Positions 53,994-62,288 of a DNA stretch of 64,000 nucleotides are shown here, piece by piece. Numbering within the stretch: the stretch's first letter is position 1; each line of letters opens with the position of its first letter. The translations under genes and the position numbers were made by a program. The notes under the pieces were generated by a model. The model searched no databases. It had not been told where the DNA came from and saw nothing but the letters and a program-made list of their open reading frames with translations. The stretch is from contig OY969772.1 in the NCBI GenBank assembly GCA_963702935.1, positions 3,162,001-3,226,000 on the forward strand, read 5' to 3'. Source of the DNA: DAOTWA01 sp963702935 (GTDB taxonomy: Bacteria > Chloroflexota > Anaerolineae > Anaerolineales > Anaerolineaceae).

Positions 53994-55537
53994 GACGGCA
54001 CCTCCGCCAGAGTCCCCACTAATTCAGCCGAGTTGCGGGCAAAAGTGGTGGCAGGCGGCAGCTCCACGGGGATGGGTGCTTCCTGAGCTTCGGAGCCTTG
54101 TTTGAGGATGCCCTTGACCGTCTTGTAGCTGGGATCGCCATAGTCCAGGGCTTTGCGGCAGGCGGCTTCCAGGCGTTGCGCGCTGTACTTCTGGGCCAGG
54201 CGTACCAACAGCCCGGCGGTGGTCAGGCGGTCCAGGACGGGATGTTCCAGCAAGGTTTGCACGATCTGCGCCGTAGCAGGACCCGCTTCCTGGGCCTCGG
54301 CCTGGACGCTCTCGCGGGTCTGGGTCAGGGCGGGCAGCTTCTCGGACGGGATGTGATCTGGATGCGTCAGGCGCTCTCCAGGTTTCTGGGCGCGTTCGTG
54401 AGTGGCCTTGAGCTGGTAGTTCAGGTCATAGATGCGCACCTGGCGGCTCCCGCCGCAGATCCACACCCAGCCTGGGTACATCCGGTAGGGCACCGAGTAA
54501 AAGGCGTGGTCGAAGCTCACGTAGCAATCGCGGTAGATCTTGACCTTTTTCCACACCGCCAAATCGTAGGGCGAGCTGGGCAGTGGCTTGAGACGGCTTT
54601 TTTCGACCCCTTCAAAGCGCTTCAGCGGGGCTTCGTGCGTCGTGCCGTGGTCGCGCAGCCCGGCGGTGGTCAAGCACCAGGTGCGCACCTCGCGATTGGC
54701 CTGGGTGATTTCCGTCGGGGTGCGCCCGCCCAGGAAGTTGCGGCAGACGTAATGCACCCCGCCCTGTTCGACCTTGCCTTTGTGTTCCGGGGTTCTCACC
54801 CGGCAGGGAGCCAGCAGAAAGCCGTAGTGCGCGGCGCACTCCTGGTAGGTGGCCTGCACCTGGGGATCGTCCCAGACGGCCTGGATAATCGCGGCCTTGA
54901 GGTTGTCCAGCACCACCCGCGCCGGGACGCCGCCAAAGAACTCGAAGGCATTGCGGTGGCAGCGCAGCCAGGTCTCGATTTTCTGGTCCCAGACGAACTC
55001 GACGTAGACGTGGCGGCTCCAGGACAGGAGCATCACGAAGGCCCAGGCTTTGCGCAGCTGACCAGTTTGTGGATCGATCATGCGCCCGGCATAGCCAAAA
55101 TCGATCTGGGCCTCCTCGCCGGGTTTGCGTTCCACGCGGGCAGCGGTCTCAGGATGACTGGGCTGGATCGCCCTGGCCAGGCGGTAGACGGAGGAATAGC
55201 TGCCGGTGAAACCACGTTCGCTGAGCCGCTGGTAGATGGCGGCCACCTCGACCTTCTCGTCGAGCAGCTGTTGGATCTGGCTCCGGTAGCTCTCCGCTGA
55301 CGAGTTGTTCTGCGGAGGGGTCTTTTCCGGGAGGGTGGCCTGGAGGCGAGTAGCCAGTTCTTCGGGAGCAGGCAGCGCTCCTTCCAACAGTCCCTGAACC
55401 TGGGCCCATTCCCGGTAGCGTTTGATGGTTCTGCGGTTGAACCCGGTGTCCTTCTGGATCTGGCGATCGCTGGATTGGGCCCGCAGGTGTAAGAGCAGTT
55501 CTCGGATGTCCATGAGCTTGAGCTTCCTTTCGGTCAT
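53984..55537 (-). CDS. istA: IS21-family transposase IstA
   Basis: 517 residues. N-terminal helix-turn-helix (REL, SDRQIQKDTGFNRRTIKRY), then an RNase H-like DDE core: AQIDFGYAGRM (first D), RVVLDNLKAAI (second D) and EHKGKVEQGGVHYV (E). A C-terminal beta-barrel and tail follow. The length is normal for the family and no frame damage is seen, so the element may be active. ATG 55537; transcription would start inside the right end. Confidence 0.95.
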   Translation of the reverse strand: MTERKLKLMDIRELLLHLRAQSSDRQIQKDTGFNRRTIKRYREWAQVQGLLEGALPAPEELATRLQATLPEKTPPQNNSSAESYRSQIQQLLDEKVEVAAIYQRLSERGFTGSYSSVYRLARAIQPSHPETAARVERKPGEEAQIDFGYAGRMIDPQTGQLRKAWAFVMLLSWSRHVYVEFVWDQKIETWLRCHRNAFEFFGGVPARVVLDNLKAAIIQAVWDDPQVQATYQECAAHYGFLLAPCRVRTPEHKGKVEQGGVHYVCRNFLGGRTPTEITQANREVRTWCLTTAGLRDHGTTHEAPLKRFEGVEKSRLKPLPSSPYDLAVWKKVKIYRDCYVSFDHAFYSVPYRMYPGWVWICGGSRQVRIYDLNYQLKATHERAQKPGERLTHPDHIPSEKLPALTQTRESVQAEAQEAGPATAQIVQTLLEHPVLDRLTTAGLLVRLAQKYSAQRLEAACRKALDYGDPSYKTVKGILKQGSEAQEAPIPVELPPATTFARNSAELVGTLAEVPSWS

Positions 55538-55596
55538 GTCGCTCCTCCCGGTAAGTGGAATACCGGAAGGATACCGGAAAATGACGCATCCGAGGG

Positions 55597-55699
55597 TGGC
55601 GCAGTGTGGCCGAAAACCAGTGGCGCACTTTGGGTGAAAATTAGTGGCGCATCGTGGGTGAAAATACCCGGCGCACTATTGGTGAAAATCTATGGCGCA
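55597..55699. repeat. IS right-end 24-bp repeats
   Basis: (T/C)GGCGCA recurs at 55597, 55621, 55645, 55669 and 55693, exactly 24 bases apart, with (GGTGAAAA or GGCCGAAAA) in each unit: five units against three at the left end. Confidence 0.85.
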
Positions 55700-56771
55700 T
55701 TATAGGCCGAAAAGTGACAGGCTGCCTCAAGTATTGAGTGAAAGTGCCCCGCAGGGGTATGGGACGAACACATACCTGTACGGGTTAGGACGTATCGCGC
55801 AACAGAATGCCGGCGGGAGTGAGTATTTCCTCGCCGACGCGCTGGGCTCCGTGCGCCAGTTGGTAGACGCATCGGGTACAATAGCGGGGACACAGTCTTT
55901 CGACCCGTATGGGAACCTGCTCGACAGCAGCAGCACCTTAACAAGTTACGGCTTTGCTGGCGAATGGACAGACGGGACAGACTTGCAGTATTTGCGAGCG
56001 CGGTATTACTCACCGGACCAAGGAAGCTTCATCACTAAGGACCCCTTCTCAGGGGTGTTGGCCCAGCCGACTTCGCTGACGCCCTACCAGTATGCCTTCA
56101 ACAATCCAGTGTTACGGACTGATCCAAGCGGGGAATTCGTCGATACTCTGTTTGACATTGCTTCGGTTGGATATGACCTATACACCATTGTCAATAAGAA
56201 CAATCACGGTTGTGCGGTAAGCTGGAGTGACTGGGCAGCATTGGGGTTGGATGCTCTCGGTCTGGCGATTCCCTTTATCCCTGCTGTGGGTGGAGTTGTT
56301 TTTAGAGCAGCTGCACATGGAGACGAGGTTTGGGATGCACTGAGAGCAATTGAGGGATTTGACAGATATGCTGACGATGTTGCAAGATTTGTTTCACATT
56401 CTGATGATACTGATATTGTTTATCGCGTGATGCGTTCAGAGCAACATCCTGCGTCTTTAGTTGAGGGTATTTGGGCTAGAAATCCCTTGAAGGATTATGA
56501 GGCACAATATCATGTTATGCAAGGGAACAAGAGGGCTACAAACTGGATATCCACAACCCGTGATATTGATTGGGCGCGAAAGTATGTAACACCTGAAAAT
56601 CCAATTTATGCAATTGATCTAAACAAAGTAACAACTACGATTGTTGACACAACAAAACCAAGTTCCATGAAGGGCTGGTTTTATCAAGCCAAAGTTCTTG
56701 CTGGGCGCGCTTCAGAAGTATTAGTGGATAAATACATTCCGGCAGATGCAATTCTAGGAATTCTCAAATAG
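55692..56771 (+). CDS. RHS tip cassette 3, 3' part: core fragment plus second ADP-ribosyltransferase-like toxin
   Basis: 359-residue frame. The ATG at 55692 and the first ten or so codons lie in the IS end; RHS homology starts at LPQVL (55724). The core carries a short unique stretch (SESAPQGYGT), then GLGRIAQQNAGGSEYFLADA, YLRARYYSPDQGSFITKDPF and DPSGEF. The pretoxin part is almost identical to cassette 2. The toxin domain differs moderately: DIVYRVMRSEQHPASLVEG, NWISTTRDIDWARKYV, ASEVLVDKYIPADAILG. The R...STT...E pattern suggests ADP-ribosyltransferase activity (inference). This frame is intact and gave the reference for the break in cassette 2. Confidence 0.75.
   Translation: MAHYRPKSDRLPQVLSESAPQGYGTNTYLYGLGRIAQQNAGGSEYFLADALGSVRQLVDASGTIAGTQSFDPYGNLLDSSSTLTSYGFAGEWTDGTDLQYLRARYYSPDQGSFITKDPFSGVLAQPTSLTPYQYAFNNPVLRTDPSGEFVDTLFDIASVGYDLYTIVNKNNHGCAVSWSDWAALGLDALGLAIPFIPAVGGVVFRAAAHGDEVWDALRAIEGFDRYADDVARFVSHSDDTDIVYRVMRSEQHPASLVEGIWARNPLKDYEAQYHVMQGNKRATNWISTTRDIDWARKYVTPENPIYAIDLNKVTTTIVDTTKPSSMKGWFYQAKVLAGRASEVLVDKYIPADAILGILK
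55983..56355 (+). repeat. recent duplication, copy B
   Basis: Partner of 51620-51992: nearly identical over about 373 bases covering the core end and pretoxin region, then diverging in the toxin domain. Confidence 0.85.
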
Positions 56772-56781
56772 GAGCTGAATC

Positions 56782-57129
56782 ATGAATAGAAAAGAAATTA
56801 TTGACAAGATAATTTATGAGTGTATTGCTGGTGCGGGTTTCCTTTCTCAACTTCGAGCCAGAAATTATGTGCCGGATCAATTCATGGAATTAATGAATGC
56901 ACTGAGAGATTATAGAAGGCTCATTAGAAATGATGAATTAATTGAAAGGGCAGTAGCCTATTGTATATATACTCTAGACTTTGAATTGACAATGGCGCTC
57001 GATTATTTTCCAAGAAATGATGAGGAACGATCAGCAATAGAAAATACAATAGAAATGAGTACTCCGATAGTCCATGAAATCCTTGCGCCAGAATGGATGA
57101 CTGGCCCTTTGCCAAAGGAATATGAGTAA
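56782..57129 (+). CDS. candidate immunity protein of cassette 3
   Basis: 115 residues, helical, soluble. Paralogue of the gene at 52422 (same ECIA, LRAR, ALRDYR and ERAVAYCIYTLDFEL pattern) but clearly diverged, especially in the last third. It starts ten bases after the toxin stop; GGAG lies just inside the toxin stop region. As with its paralogue, the immunity role rests on position and on parallel divergence of the neighbouring toxin domains. Confidence 0.65.
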   Translation: MNRKEIIDKIIYECIAGAGFLSQLRARNYVPDQFMELMNALRDYRRLIRNDELIERAVAYCIYTLDFELTMALDYFPRNDEERSAIENTIEMSTPIVHEILAPEWMTGPLPKEYE

Positions 57130-57450
57130 ATGGGATCTTCCCTACCCACATTTGCTTTCGGGTGTAGCTATGACAAAGATATATATCGATCAGGGGTATA
57201 GACATGAGTTACCCTGAATTTAAGGAATAATGCAGGAAAAAGAGTGGTTGGAAAGCTAACCAAAGTCGGCTGAGAGCGAACGTAACCGATAGAGTGGCGT
57301 CAGGGCCTCCTGGCGCCACTTTCCGGTCTGGTGACATCATAGAAATCCAGGATTTATAGGAAGGGGAAGAACTGCTGGTGGAGCACGTGAATTTTCAATT
57401 CCGAATTTATCGCTAACTGATCTCATAAATCTGACGATAAGGATAATACA
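57130..57450. other. gap with a strong hairpin, no gene seen
   Basis: No convincing ORF. AGTGGCGTCAGG (57293-57304) pairs with CCTGGCGCCACT (57309-57320) with one wobble and a four-base loop, followed by TTCC: a possible terminator. The toxin that once accompanied the next immunity gene may have been lost here. Confidence 0.5.
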
Positions 57451-57669
57451 ATGAATGGCCAATGTCCTGAATTAAGTGAGCTTAATGGGAATGAAGCACA
57501 AAGATATGCCAAATCGCATCTAAGGGAATTACGAGTAGATGGAATAATGTGGCAAATTGAATATGAATGCCCAGAAACAGGTGTTCATTGGTTGATGGAT
57601 TATCCCCACAGTGGACTGCAAGGAGGAGGGCCACCCCGTTTACGAAAGTTTCTAATGCGATCAGCCTAA
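57451..57669 (+). CDS. Imm27-like orphan immunity protein
   Basis: 72 residues. The pattern LNGNEA, WQIEYECPETGVHW, DYPHSGLQGGGPPRLRKF closely follows the Imm27 immunity family (W...Y.CP.TG..W..DYP.S...GGGPP.LR), known from polymorphic-toxin loci. No matching toxin lies upstream, so it is an orphan that could protect against toxins from other strains or mark a deleted tip. AT-rich; ATG 57451. Confidence 0.75.
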   Translation: MNGQCPELSELNGNEAQRYAKSHLRELRVDGIMWQIEYECPETGVHWLMDYPHSGLQGGGPPRLRKFLMRSA

Positions 57670-57678
57670 CAAACAAAC

Positions 57679-58222
57679 TGTAACCGCCTGACGGACGCCG
57701 GTTACAGCACAGGCGAGACCTTCGCTTACGCTTACGATCCGGCCGGCAACCGCACCTCGCAGACCGTCGACGGCGCAGCCAGCGCTTACCAGTACGACGA
57801 GGCCAACCGCCTGACCAGCGTCGATGGGGTGACGTATACCTGGGATAATAACGGCAACCTGCTCGGTGATGGCACCTACACCTATACGTATGACCACGCT
57901 AACCGGCTGGTTTCAATCAGCAATCCACAATCCACAATCACCAATTCGTACGACGGCCAGGGGAATCGCTACCAGCAGACGGCCAACGGGGTGACTTCTA
58001 CTTATGCGCTCGACCTGGCGGGCGGGCTACCCCAAGTGCTAAACGACGGCGCAAATACTTACCTCTACGGCCTGGGGCGCATCGCGCAACAGAACGCCGG
58101 CGGAAGCGAGTATTTCCTCACCGATGCGCTGGGCTCCGTGCGCCAGTTGGTGGACGCATCAGGTACAATAGTGGGGACACAGTCTTTCGACCCATACAGG
58201 AGCCCGCTCGACAGCAGCGGCA
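57679..58222 (+). pseudogene. RHS cassette 4: core fragment without toxin
   Basis: Core homology runs from NRLTDAGYSTGETFAYAYDP through TYTWDNNGNLLGDGTYTYTY, the copied segments and DALGSVRQLVDASGTIVGTQ to DSSGS, where it stops abruptly at about 58222. The YLRARYY signature and any toxin are absent. This marks the right border of the RHS locus; the next gene is unrelated. Confidence 0.75.
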
Positions 58223-58262
58223 GTATCTGTAAGAATATCCACGCACATAAGGCCAGATTTAC

Positions 58263-58928
58263 GTGCTTGAATTCGTCCCATATCCTTTGCTCATCGGCTG
58301 CGCGATCCTGGTCGTTCTCCTGACCCTTCTGTGGCAGCATAAGCGCGGTCCGTCGCACCTTTTCTTCTTCGCCGTGTTCTGGATATATCTCCTGGCGGTT
58401 GTAAATCTGACCCTTTTTCCTCTCCCGCTTCCAGGGAGGATGGATGGAGGGTGGGCGAGACAGTCGGCAACATTCATCCTCTCGCGTGTCAACCTCGCAC
58501 CGTTCTACTTCGGCGATTTATTCTTCCTCCGTCCCAAGATCGTCTTCTTCCAGCTTGCCGGAAATGTCCTCCTGACCGTCCCCTTTGGCTTTGGGATAAG
58601 TTTTGTTCTCGGGCTCAAAGCGAAGCACTTCCCCTGGCTGGCCGTGGCTGCCGGCCTTTGCATCGAAACGAGCCAGCTAGTCGTTTCTCTGGTGATTGGG
58701 GGCGCTTATCGTGGAGTGGATATCAACGACGTGCTCTTGAATGCCACCGGCGTCTTGATCGGGTACGGTTTCTTCAGGGTTTTTGCCCGAGTGTACCTGG
58801 CGATACTCCGGCGCCTCGAAGTCGAGCCCCAAGGCTTGTTTGCCTGCATCCGGGACGTCGCCGGGCAGGCGCAGTCCACGGGACGCGCCACGCCAGGGTA
58901 CGCAAAGACTTTGGATCGGGGGCATTAG
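58263..58928 (+). CDS. VanZ-like membrane protein
   Basis: 221 residues with four to five hydrophobic segments. The VanZ-family pattern is seen: NLTLFPLPLPG, VNLAPF, FFQLAGNVLLTVPFGFGISF, and the conserved tail GVDINDVLLNATGVLIGY. VanZ relatives are tied to glycopeptide (teicoplanin) tolerance, but most members have no known function. A basic tail of about 45 residues follows the last helix. Start GTG 58263 (MLEFVPYP), without a strong ribosome site, just right of the RHS border. Confidence 0.85.
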   Translation: MLEFVPYPLLIGCAILVVLLTLLWQHKRGPSHLFFFAVFWIYLLAVVNLTLFPLPLPGRMDGGWARQSATFILSRVNLAPFYFGDLFFLRPKIVFFQLAGNVLLTVPFGFGISFVLGLKAKHFPWLAVAAGLCIETSQLVVSLVIGGAYRGVDINDVLLNATGVLIGYGFFRVFARVYLAILRRLEVEPQGLFACIRDVAGQAQSTGRATPGYAKTLDRGH

Positions 58929-58941
58929 GAGAAATTCAAGG

Positions 58942-60021
58942 ATGAAAAGACACACGTTAATCGGGTTAGTCCTGGCAGGAACGCTGGCGGCTTGCGCGCC
59001 GGCCGTATCCTTTCCCCAAACGGCGCCAACCTTGGCACCGATCACTCGCTCAACGCCATCTCGTTTATCCACCCAGACGACCGAGCCGCTGATCCGTCCA
59101 ACCCAGTCCCCAACCCCGGTGCCAACTTCTGAGCCACCCGGGGAAACCGGTGCGACCATCACGGGGCAGGTGATTACGGGCTACGGCGACCACCAGCCCG
59201 TCTCCGGCCTGCCTTTACGCATCCGGCAGAAAGACGACGAGAGCTGGGATACCTACACGGATGGAAATGGCTCCTTCACTCTGACCAACCTTCCGGTTGG
59301 GCGCGTCGATGTCGATGACGACCACCTCTCTTTCCAGGTCACGCTCGATTCGCCCGGGCAATCCATCAATCTGGGAAAACTAAAGTACCCCCTCATCCAT
59401 CCGCCCGATTATTTCTGGTGGCAGGCGGCGCCGCTGGCCGACTTCAACCAACTGCTCGAAGAAGGCCAGGCGGTTGCCTTTGAAGTGTGCGCAGCCGATC
59501 CGAGCTGGGTACGCCCGGACCCGGGTGAGGTGTTAGAGCAGCTTCCCTTCAGCGCCATGGACGCGAAAGCCCTCGCAAGGTTCGAACGCGCCGCGGTCTT
59601 GTACGACACCATCGACGTGGCCCAACAGAGCTTCCCCGGAGGGTTGAACCTGGATGGATTGGCAGCCGACTGGCTCTACCTGACCGGATTGTGGACGGCT
59701 GCCAGCAATCCGGTAACGATCTCAAACTGTTCGTATGCGCCCGCAGATTTGTGCGCCTTGTTCGAGCGCAGCCAGTTGGAAGTGTGGCTGTTCGGATATC
59801 TGGCCACCGGCGTGCAGGAGCTCGATAAGGAGCATGGCGTCTTCGAGAAGGCGGCTTTGTGCGATCCCAACGAGCGCAGTTGTACCGTGCGCCCCGCTAC
59901 CCACTACGCGGTCAACGTCGAGCCGGCCCCCGGATTTCAGATCGTTCGTTTTGCCGGGAAGCCAGACGTGCTGGCCATCCATATCGTTGACTCAGGGAAG
60001 GAAATTCTCACCCTCCCGTAG
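58942..60021 (+). CDS. hypothetical lipoprotein with carboxypeptidase-regulatory-like fold
   Basis: 359 residues. Lipoprotein signal with lipobox LAAC (Cys near 18), then a Thr/Pro/Ser-rich spacer to about residue 65. Next comes a beta-sandwich stretch, ATITGQVITGYGDHQPVSG and TDGNGSFTLTNLPVG, like carboxypeptidase-regulatory domains. The remaining 240 residues are unrecognised, with several cysteines late in the chain (CSYAPADLC; CDPNERSC). ATG 58942 follows AGGAGAAATTCAAGG; an earlier frame start at 58783 is not credible. It is convergent with the DUF4367 gene. Confidence 0.7.
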   Translation: MKRHTLIGLVLAGTLAACAPAVSFPQTAPTLAPITRSTPSRLSTQTTEPLIRPTQSPTPVPTSEPPGETGATITGQVITGYGDHQPVSGLPLRIRQKDDESWDTYTDGNGSFTLTNLPVGRVDVDDDHLSFQVTLDSPGQSINLGKLKYPLIHPPDYFWWQAAPLADFNQLLEEGQAVAFEVCAADPSWVRPDPGEVLEQLPFSAMDAKALARFERAAVLYDTIDVAQQSFPGGLNLDGLAADWLYLTGLWTAASNPVTISNCSYAPADLCALFERSQLEVWLFGYLATGVQELDKEHGVFEKAALCDPNERSCTVRPATHYAVNVEPAPGFQIVRFAGKPDVLAIHIVDSGKEILTLP

Positions 60022-60083
60022 ATTGAGGCGATCGCTCAAGGTTCAGGCCCCGATCTTCGAGAAACACCGAGAAAGAAGGAAGA

Positions 60084-60909
60084 TCATGATGGGGCTTGCA
60101 TCGATTGGGCGATGCGCAGCAGGTCGTCGAGATAGAGGCCCAGGTTGTGAGCTTCCAGCAGATAAGTGACCCCATCTTGAGTTCCAGGTGAGATAGGCAT
60201 CGTCGGCGGCATCCTCCCAAAGCAAATTTCCCAAGCGTGTATTGGGGTCCCCGCGGCCGTCGTCCTGCCAGCCGCCGTGCACGTAATATCCTGGCTGCCC
60301 ATTGACCACCACCGCCTGTTCGCGGCCCTCGGCCAGGAGCGGCGGAGCGCTGATAGGCCCGTCGTTAGCGTCCAAGAATAGCAGGCCGCTCGCCGAATCA
60401 AAGCTTGCTGTACGGCTGTATTCGATGGTCAGCTCCTTGCCGCTGCCTTCTCCGCTCTGAGGGTCGTACTCGCGGATGTCGCGCTGGGTATAGGTCAAGC
60501 CATCCGGCAGCCAGGTGGGGAGGAGCAGGGGGAAGGAGATTTGCCCCTGAATTTCTTGAACGCTCAGGGAGGGCGGCGGTGTGACGGCAACCAGGTCGGC
60601 TTTGCCGGTCTCGACGGCTGCACCCAATGGCTGAGGCTCGACGAACGCAATGCCCATGCGTTGTACGATCGATTCGACCGCGGCGCGAACCGGCGGGACG
60701 AGGAAAAAGGCCAGGGTAGCCACGACTAGAACGCTGGCTAAAGCCCCTGCGATGCGGAAAGCGGGATGGCCGCTAATCCCCCTTAGGTTCCTGGAACGGC
60801 TGAGGATCGCCGTTGCCTCGATGCCCGGCCAGAGGGAGATCGTGCTGGCCGGCGCTTCCTGCTCGGCGATCTCCTGCAATGCCCAATGGGGTTTGGTTTG
60901 CTTATTCAT
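60084..60909 (-). CDS. DUF4367-type membrane protein, probable anti-sigma factor (one frameshift)
   Basis: About 275 residues. N-terminal cytoplasmic part of about 50 residues, one transmembrane helix (ALASVLVVATLAFFLVPPV), then an outer region with PLLLPTWLPDGLTYT and WQDDGRGDPNTRLGNLLWED, a DUF4367-like domain. The frame breaks near 60177; adding one base gives TQDGVTYLLEAHNLG to a stop at 60084, matching the usual end of the domain. It follows an ECF sigma gene, and such proteins often act as its anti-sigma. The ATG at 60909 sits behind GGAGGAG and is chosen over 60921. Confidence 0.75.
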
Positions 60910-60924
60910 GTGCTCCTCCATGGA

Positions 60925-61485
60925 CTACTTGGAAAACGAAAGCAAGCTGCGCAGCCGGCGGCGGGCCGCGCTCAAATGCCAGCGCACCGTCCCCGGCGCC
61001 ATGTCCAGCTCGTCTGCCAGCTCGCGGTCGCTGAAGCCGAGGAAGTAGCGCTTGACCACCACTGCGCGCTGAATGGGGGAAAGCTGCTCCAGGGCAGTCT
61101 GGATCTGCTGGCGCAGCTCGGCCTGCTCGGCGGTTTCTTCCGGCCGGAAGGAAGTGGCTTCCAGTTGCGCGATGATGGCCGCATAGCCCGCCTCTCCTTC
61201 GGCGTCCAACGAGAGGCTGCGCCGCTGCCGGTTGGCGGCCTTGATGGCGGCGTTGACGACTATACGGAAGAACCAGGGCTTGAACGGACGCGAGGAGTCG
61301 AACTGGCCGATCTTCGCGTACACGCGTAGGAAGGCTTCCTGAACGATCTCTTCGGCCAGGGATGGATCGCCAACGATGAGGGCCGCGGCTTGAACCGCTG
61401 GCACCTGGTAACGCTCCACCAGAGAGTGCAACCCGCTGATTTGCCCGGCTTTCAATTGGTCGATGGCCGTCTGGTCATCCTGCAT
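60925..61485 (-). CDS. ECF RNA polymerase sigma factor
   Basis: 186 residues. Region 2: VGDPSLAEEIVQEAFLRVYA and FKPWFFRIVVNAAIKAANR. Region 4: QLSPIQRAVVVKRYFLGFSD plus RELADELDMAPGTVRWHLSA, ARRRLRSLL. Sigma-70 group 4 (ECF) proteins respond to envelope or other external signals. It is the first gene of a two-gene unit with the DUF4367 protein, 15 bases apart. The signal is unknown. Confidence 0.93.
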   Translation of the reverse strand: MQDDQTAIDQLKAGQISGLHSLVERYQVPAVQAAALIVGDPSLAEEIVQEAFLRVYAKIGQFDSSRPFKPWFFRIVVNAAIKAANRQRRSLSLDAEGEAGYAAIIAQLEATSFRPEETAEQAELRQQIQTALEQLSPIQRAVVVKRYFLGFSDRELADELDMAPGTVRWHLSAARRRLRSLLSFSK

Positions 61486-61737
61486 GGATGCCTCCGCACC
61501 TCAAGGATGTTCTATGCGATCTCCATTAACAATATCCCCAAAGGGGAGAATTTGTTGGGAATATATTTGTAATATTTTAGTAGTATAAAACTGGACAGAA
61601 ACCTTCCTGTTGCCTTACAAAAATGTAAAGTAAAATGGTATAACTTGGTAGTAAAATGCAGAAATCCGTCATAAATAAGTTATAAAATCTGAGCCCCTGG
61701 CTGGAAACTTTTCGGGGTAAACGGGGTGGAGGCATAG

Positions 61738-62265
61738 ATGCAAATTCCTAAGACTGAAGCCAGCACGATACTTCGGTGTGGCCTTGTTTTATATCCTGCC
61801 CAGGAACAGGCCATAGACAAAGTCCTCGCCAGTCTGATGGAAAAAATCCCCGCCAGGTATATTTTGCTAACCGATAGTAGCGGGCAGATCGTCACCCTGT
61901 GTGGAAATCGCGAGCAGGCCGACCCGGTGGCGCTGGGTGCGCTGGTAGCAAGCGACCTGGCTGCCAGCCAGGAAATGGCGCATCTTACGGGAGAATTACA
62001 ACGCCACCAGATGATCCTGCGCGAGGGACCGCAGGTCAACACCTGGATCATTGACGCCGGCCCGCATCTCGTGTTGATGTTCAAGGTCTCTTCAACGGTG
62101 CCCCTGGGGTGGACCCGTCTGGTCATCCGCCGCGCGGCGGAATTAATTGCCCAGATCGTCGAAGCCCCAACCGAAGACGAAACTCCCCCGCCTGGAGTGG
62201 AAATTGACCAGAGTGACTTCTCGGAGCAGATCAATAAGAGCCTGGATGAGCTCTGGTGCTTATAA
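61738..62265 (+). CDS. roadblock/LC7 domain protein (first)
   Basis: 175 residues. Roadblock fold expected from VLASLMEKIPARYILLTDSSG, GALVASDLAASQEMAHLT and TWIIDAGPHLVLMFKVS, with a C-terminal helix and acidic Pro-rich tail. Bacterial roadblock proteins such as MglB are GTPase-activating partners of MglA. The MglA-like GTPase follows 23 bases downstream on the same strand. It is the longest of the three roadblock proteins here. Confidence 0.85.
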   Translation: MQIPKTEASTILRCGLVLYPAQEQAIDKVLASLMEKIPARYILLTDSSGQIVTLCGNREQADPVALGALVASDLAASQEMAHLTGELQRHQMILREGPQVNTWIIDAGPHLVLMFKVSSTVPLGWTRLVIRRAAELIAQIVEAPTEDETPPPGVEIDQSDFSEQINKSLDELWCL

Positions 62266-62288
62266 CAAGGCGATGGGATTAACCCAGG

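Larger units (their letters stand above)
53108..55719. mobile_element. IS21-family insertion sequence, complete, with 5-bp target duplication
   Basis: 2,612 bases from TGTCA (53108) to TGACA (55719), flanked by GGCTG on both sides (53103-53107 and 55720-55724). It contains istA and istB overlapping by ten bases on the minus strand. The insertion lies in the RHS core of cassette 3, between the codons for AGGL and PQVL. Clean ends and an intact gene pair suggest a recent event. Confidence 0.93.

Noticed and set aside
53128..55699. 24-base periodic repeats as a CRISPR or iteron origin
   Set aside because: They lie exactly at both ends of an IS21 element in opposite orientation, as expected for transposase-binding sites.
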